64,000 nucleotides of DNA from JBEIGE01 sp040382055 (GTDB lineage Bacteria; Pseudomonadota; Gammaproteobacteria; Burkholderiales; Burkholderiaceae_C): contig JBEIGE010000005.1 in NCBI GenBank assembly GCA_040382055.1, positions 1-64,000 on the forward strand, read 5' to 3'. Each line of letters begins with the position of its first letter. Within the stretch, counting starts at the first letter, position 1. The position numbers were made by a program, and so were the translations under genes. The notes beneath the pieces are model-generated. The model did no database searches and was not told the DNA's origin. It worked only from the letters and a program-made list of their open reading frames with translations. Below, piece by piece: positions 63,564 through 64,000 of this stretch.

Positions 63564-64000
63564 ATGAGCGACTCACACGACCTTGACAGTGGCGGCTCCA
63601 GTGCGGAAGTTCATGTCGACCATGAGGCAGAACGCCAACTCGCCCAGGCGCTCCAGGAAGGGCGGTGCCAGGACCCTTTTGCCAGCCTGGGCCCGCATGC
63701 CAGTGGCCGTGCGGGACATTACCGTTTTCGCGCTTTCCTGCCGGGTTCGTACAGCGTTGAACTGGTCAGCCGGGACACCCATGACGTGCTGTTGGCTCTG
63801 GCGCCTGTTGAGGGCAGCGCTTTGTTTGTCGGCGATTGGCTGACCCAGGACCCAAGCGCTTATCTGTTGCGCATCAGTTCCGGTCTGGGCACCCGGTGTA
63901 TTGAGGATGCGTTTCGTTTTGGCCTGTGGCTGGGTGATACCGATGTCTGGTTGCTCAAAGAGGGAAGTCATCTGCGACCCTGGGAGAAACTGGGCGCGCA
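63564..64000 (+). CDS. glgB: 1,4-alpha-glucan branching enzyme, 5' part (runs off the window)
   Basis: An open frame from the ATG at 63564 to the window end (145 codons, no stop). The product contains QDPFASLGPHASG (about 36-48), matching the conserved DPFxxLGPH of GlgB. It ends in FGLWLGDTDVWLLKEGSHLR followed by WEKLGA, matching the end of the first N-terminal CBM48-like domain (FGPxLGELDLYLFxEGTHLRxYEKLGAH). The catalytic domain would lie beyond the window. A three-codon minicistron (ATGACTCCCTAA at 63544) precedes it. No strong ribosome site is seen. Confidence 0.85.
   Translation, partial: MSDSHDLDSGGSSAEVHVDHEAERQLAQALQEGRCQDPFASLGPHASGRAGHYRFRAFLPGSYSVELVSRDTHDVLLALAPVEGSALFVGDWLTQDPSAYLLRISSGLGTRCIEDAFRFGLWLGDTDVWLLKEGSHLRPWEKLGA

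Overview
The window looks like the chromosome of a Betaproteobacterium, most likely Burkholderiales/Comamonadaceae (Rhodoferax- or Polaromonas-like). The grounds are the gene block yicC-gmk-rpoZ-spoT with a kinase/phosphatase pair and rph-rdgB-hemW beside it, two Bug-type (TctC) solute-binding proteins, a beta-proteobacterial dcd, and the moderately high GC. This assignment is inference from gene content, not from a search.

Positions 1-39167 are one giant-adhesin type I secretion (T1SS) locus, all on the + strand. A Crp/Fnr regulator (169-888) comes first, then an AT-rich gap with a good sigma-54 promoter match (1130-1145). Next are TolC-like OMP 1, ABC exporter 1, HlyD adaptor 1, TolC-like OMP 2, a MotB/SiiA-like protein, HlyD adaptor 2, a MotA/SiiB-like protein with a long coiled tail, a 2510-residue RTX protein, ABC exporter 2 (its N-terminal domain split off by a frame change), and an adhesin of about 5280 residues with many Ig-like repeats. 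The adhesin is broken into two frames by what looks like one missing C. The content (OMP, HlyD, ABC, giant Ig-like adhesin and a MotAB-type proton channel) is that of the Salmonella SPI-4 Sii system, but with duplicated secretion parts, a second RTX substrate, a much larger motor tail and different adhesive modules (a phage-tail-type jelly roll and a LamG/ConA-like domain). This is the most interesting part of the window.

Positions 39197-50065 are core genome. greB lies on +. spoT, rpoZ, gmk and yicC lie on -, with a terminator between rpoZ and spoT. A Ser/Thr kinase, a PP2C phosphatase, rph, rdgB, hemW and a CBS-domain protein follow on +, and an orphan egtD on -. Positions 50221-50984 hold a BrnT/BrnA toxin-antitoxin pair abutting the 3' end of a tRNA-Ser(UGA) gene.

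Positions 51129-58961 hold a LysR regulator and a minus-strand catabolic cluster: iorA and iorB (indolepyruvate/arylpyruvate:ferredoxin oxidoreductase), two Bug periplasmic binding proteins, a hot-dog thioesterase and a TonB-C-like lipoprotein. Positions 59057-64000 return to housekeeping genes: dcd, an RhlE-type DEAD-box helicase, apaH, a CNNM/CorC-type membrane protein and the 5' end of glgB, which runs off the window.
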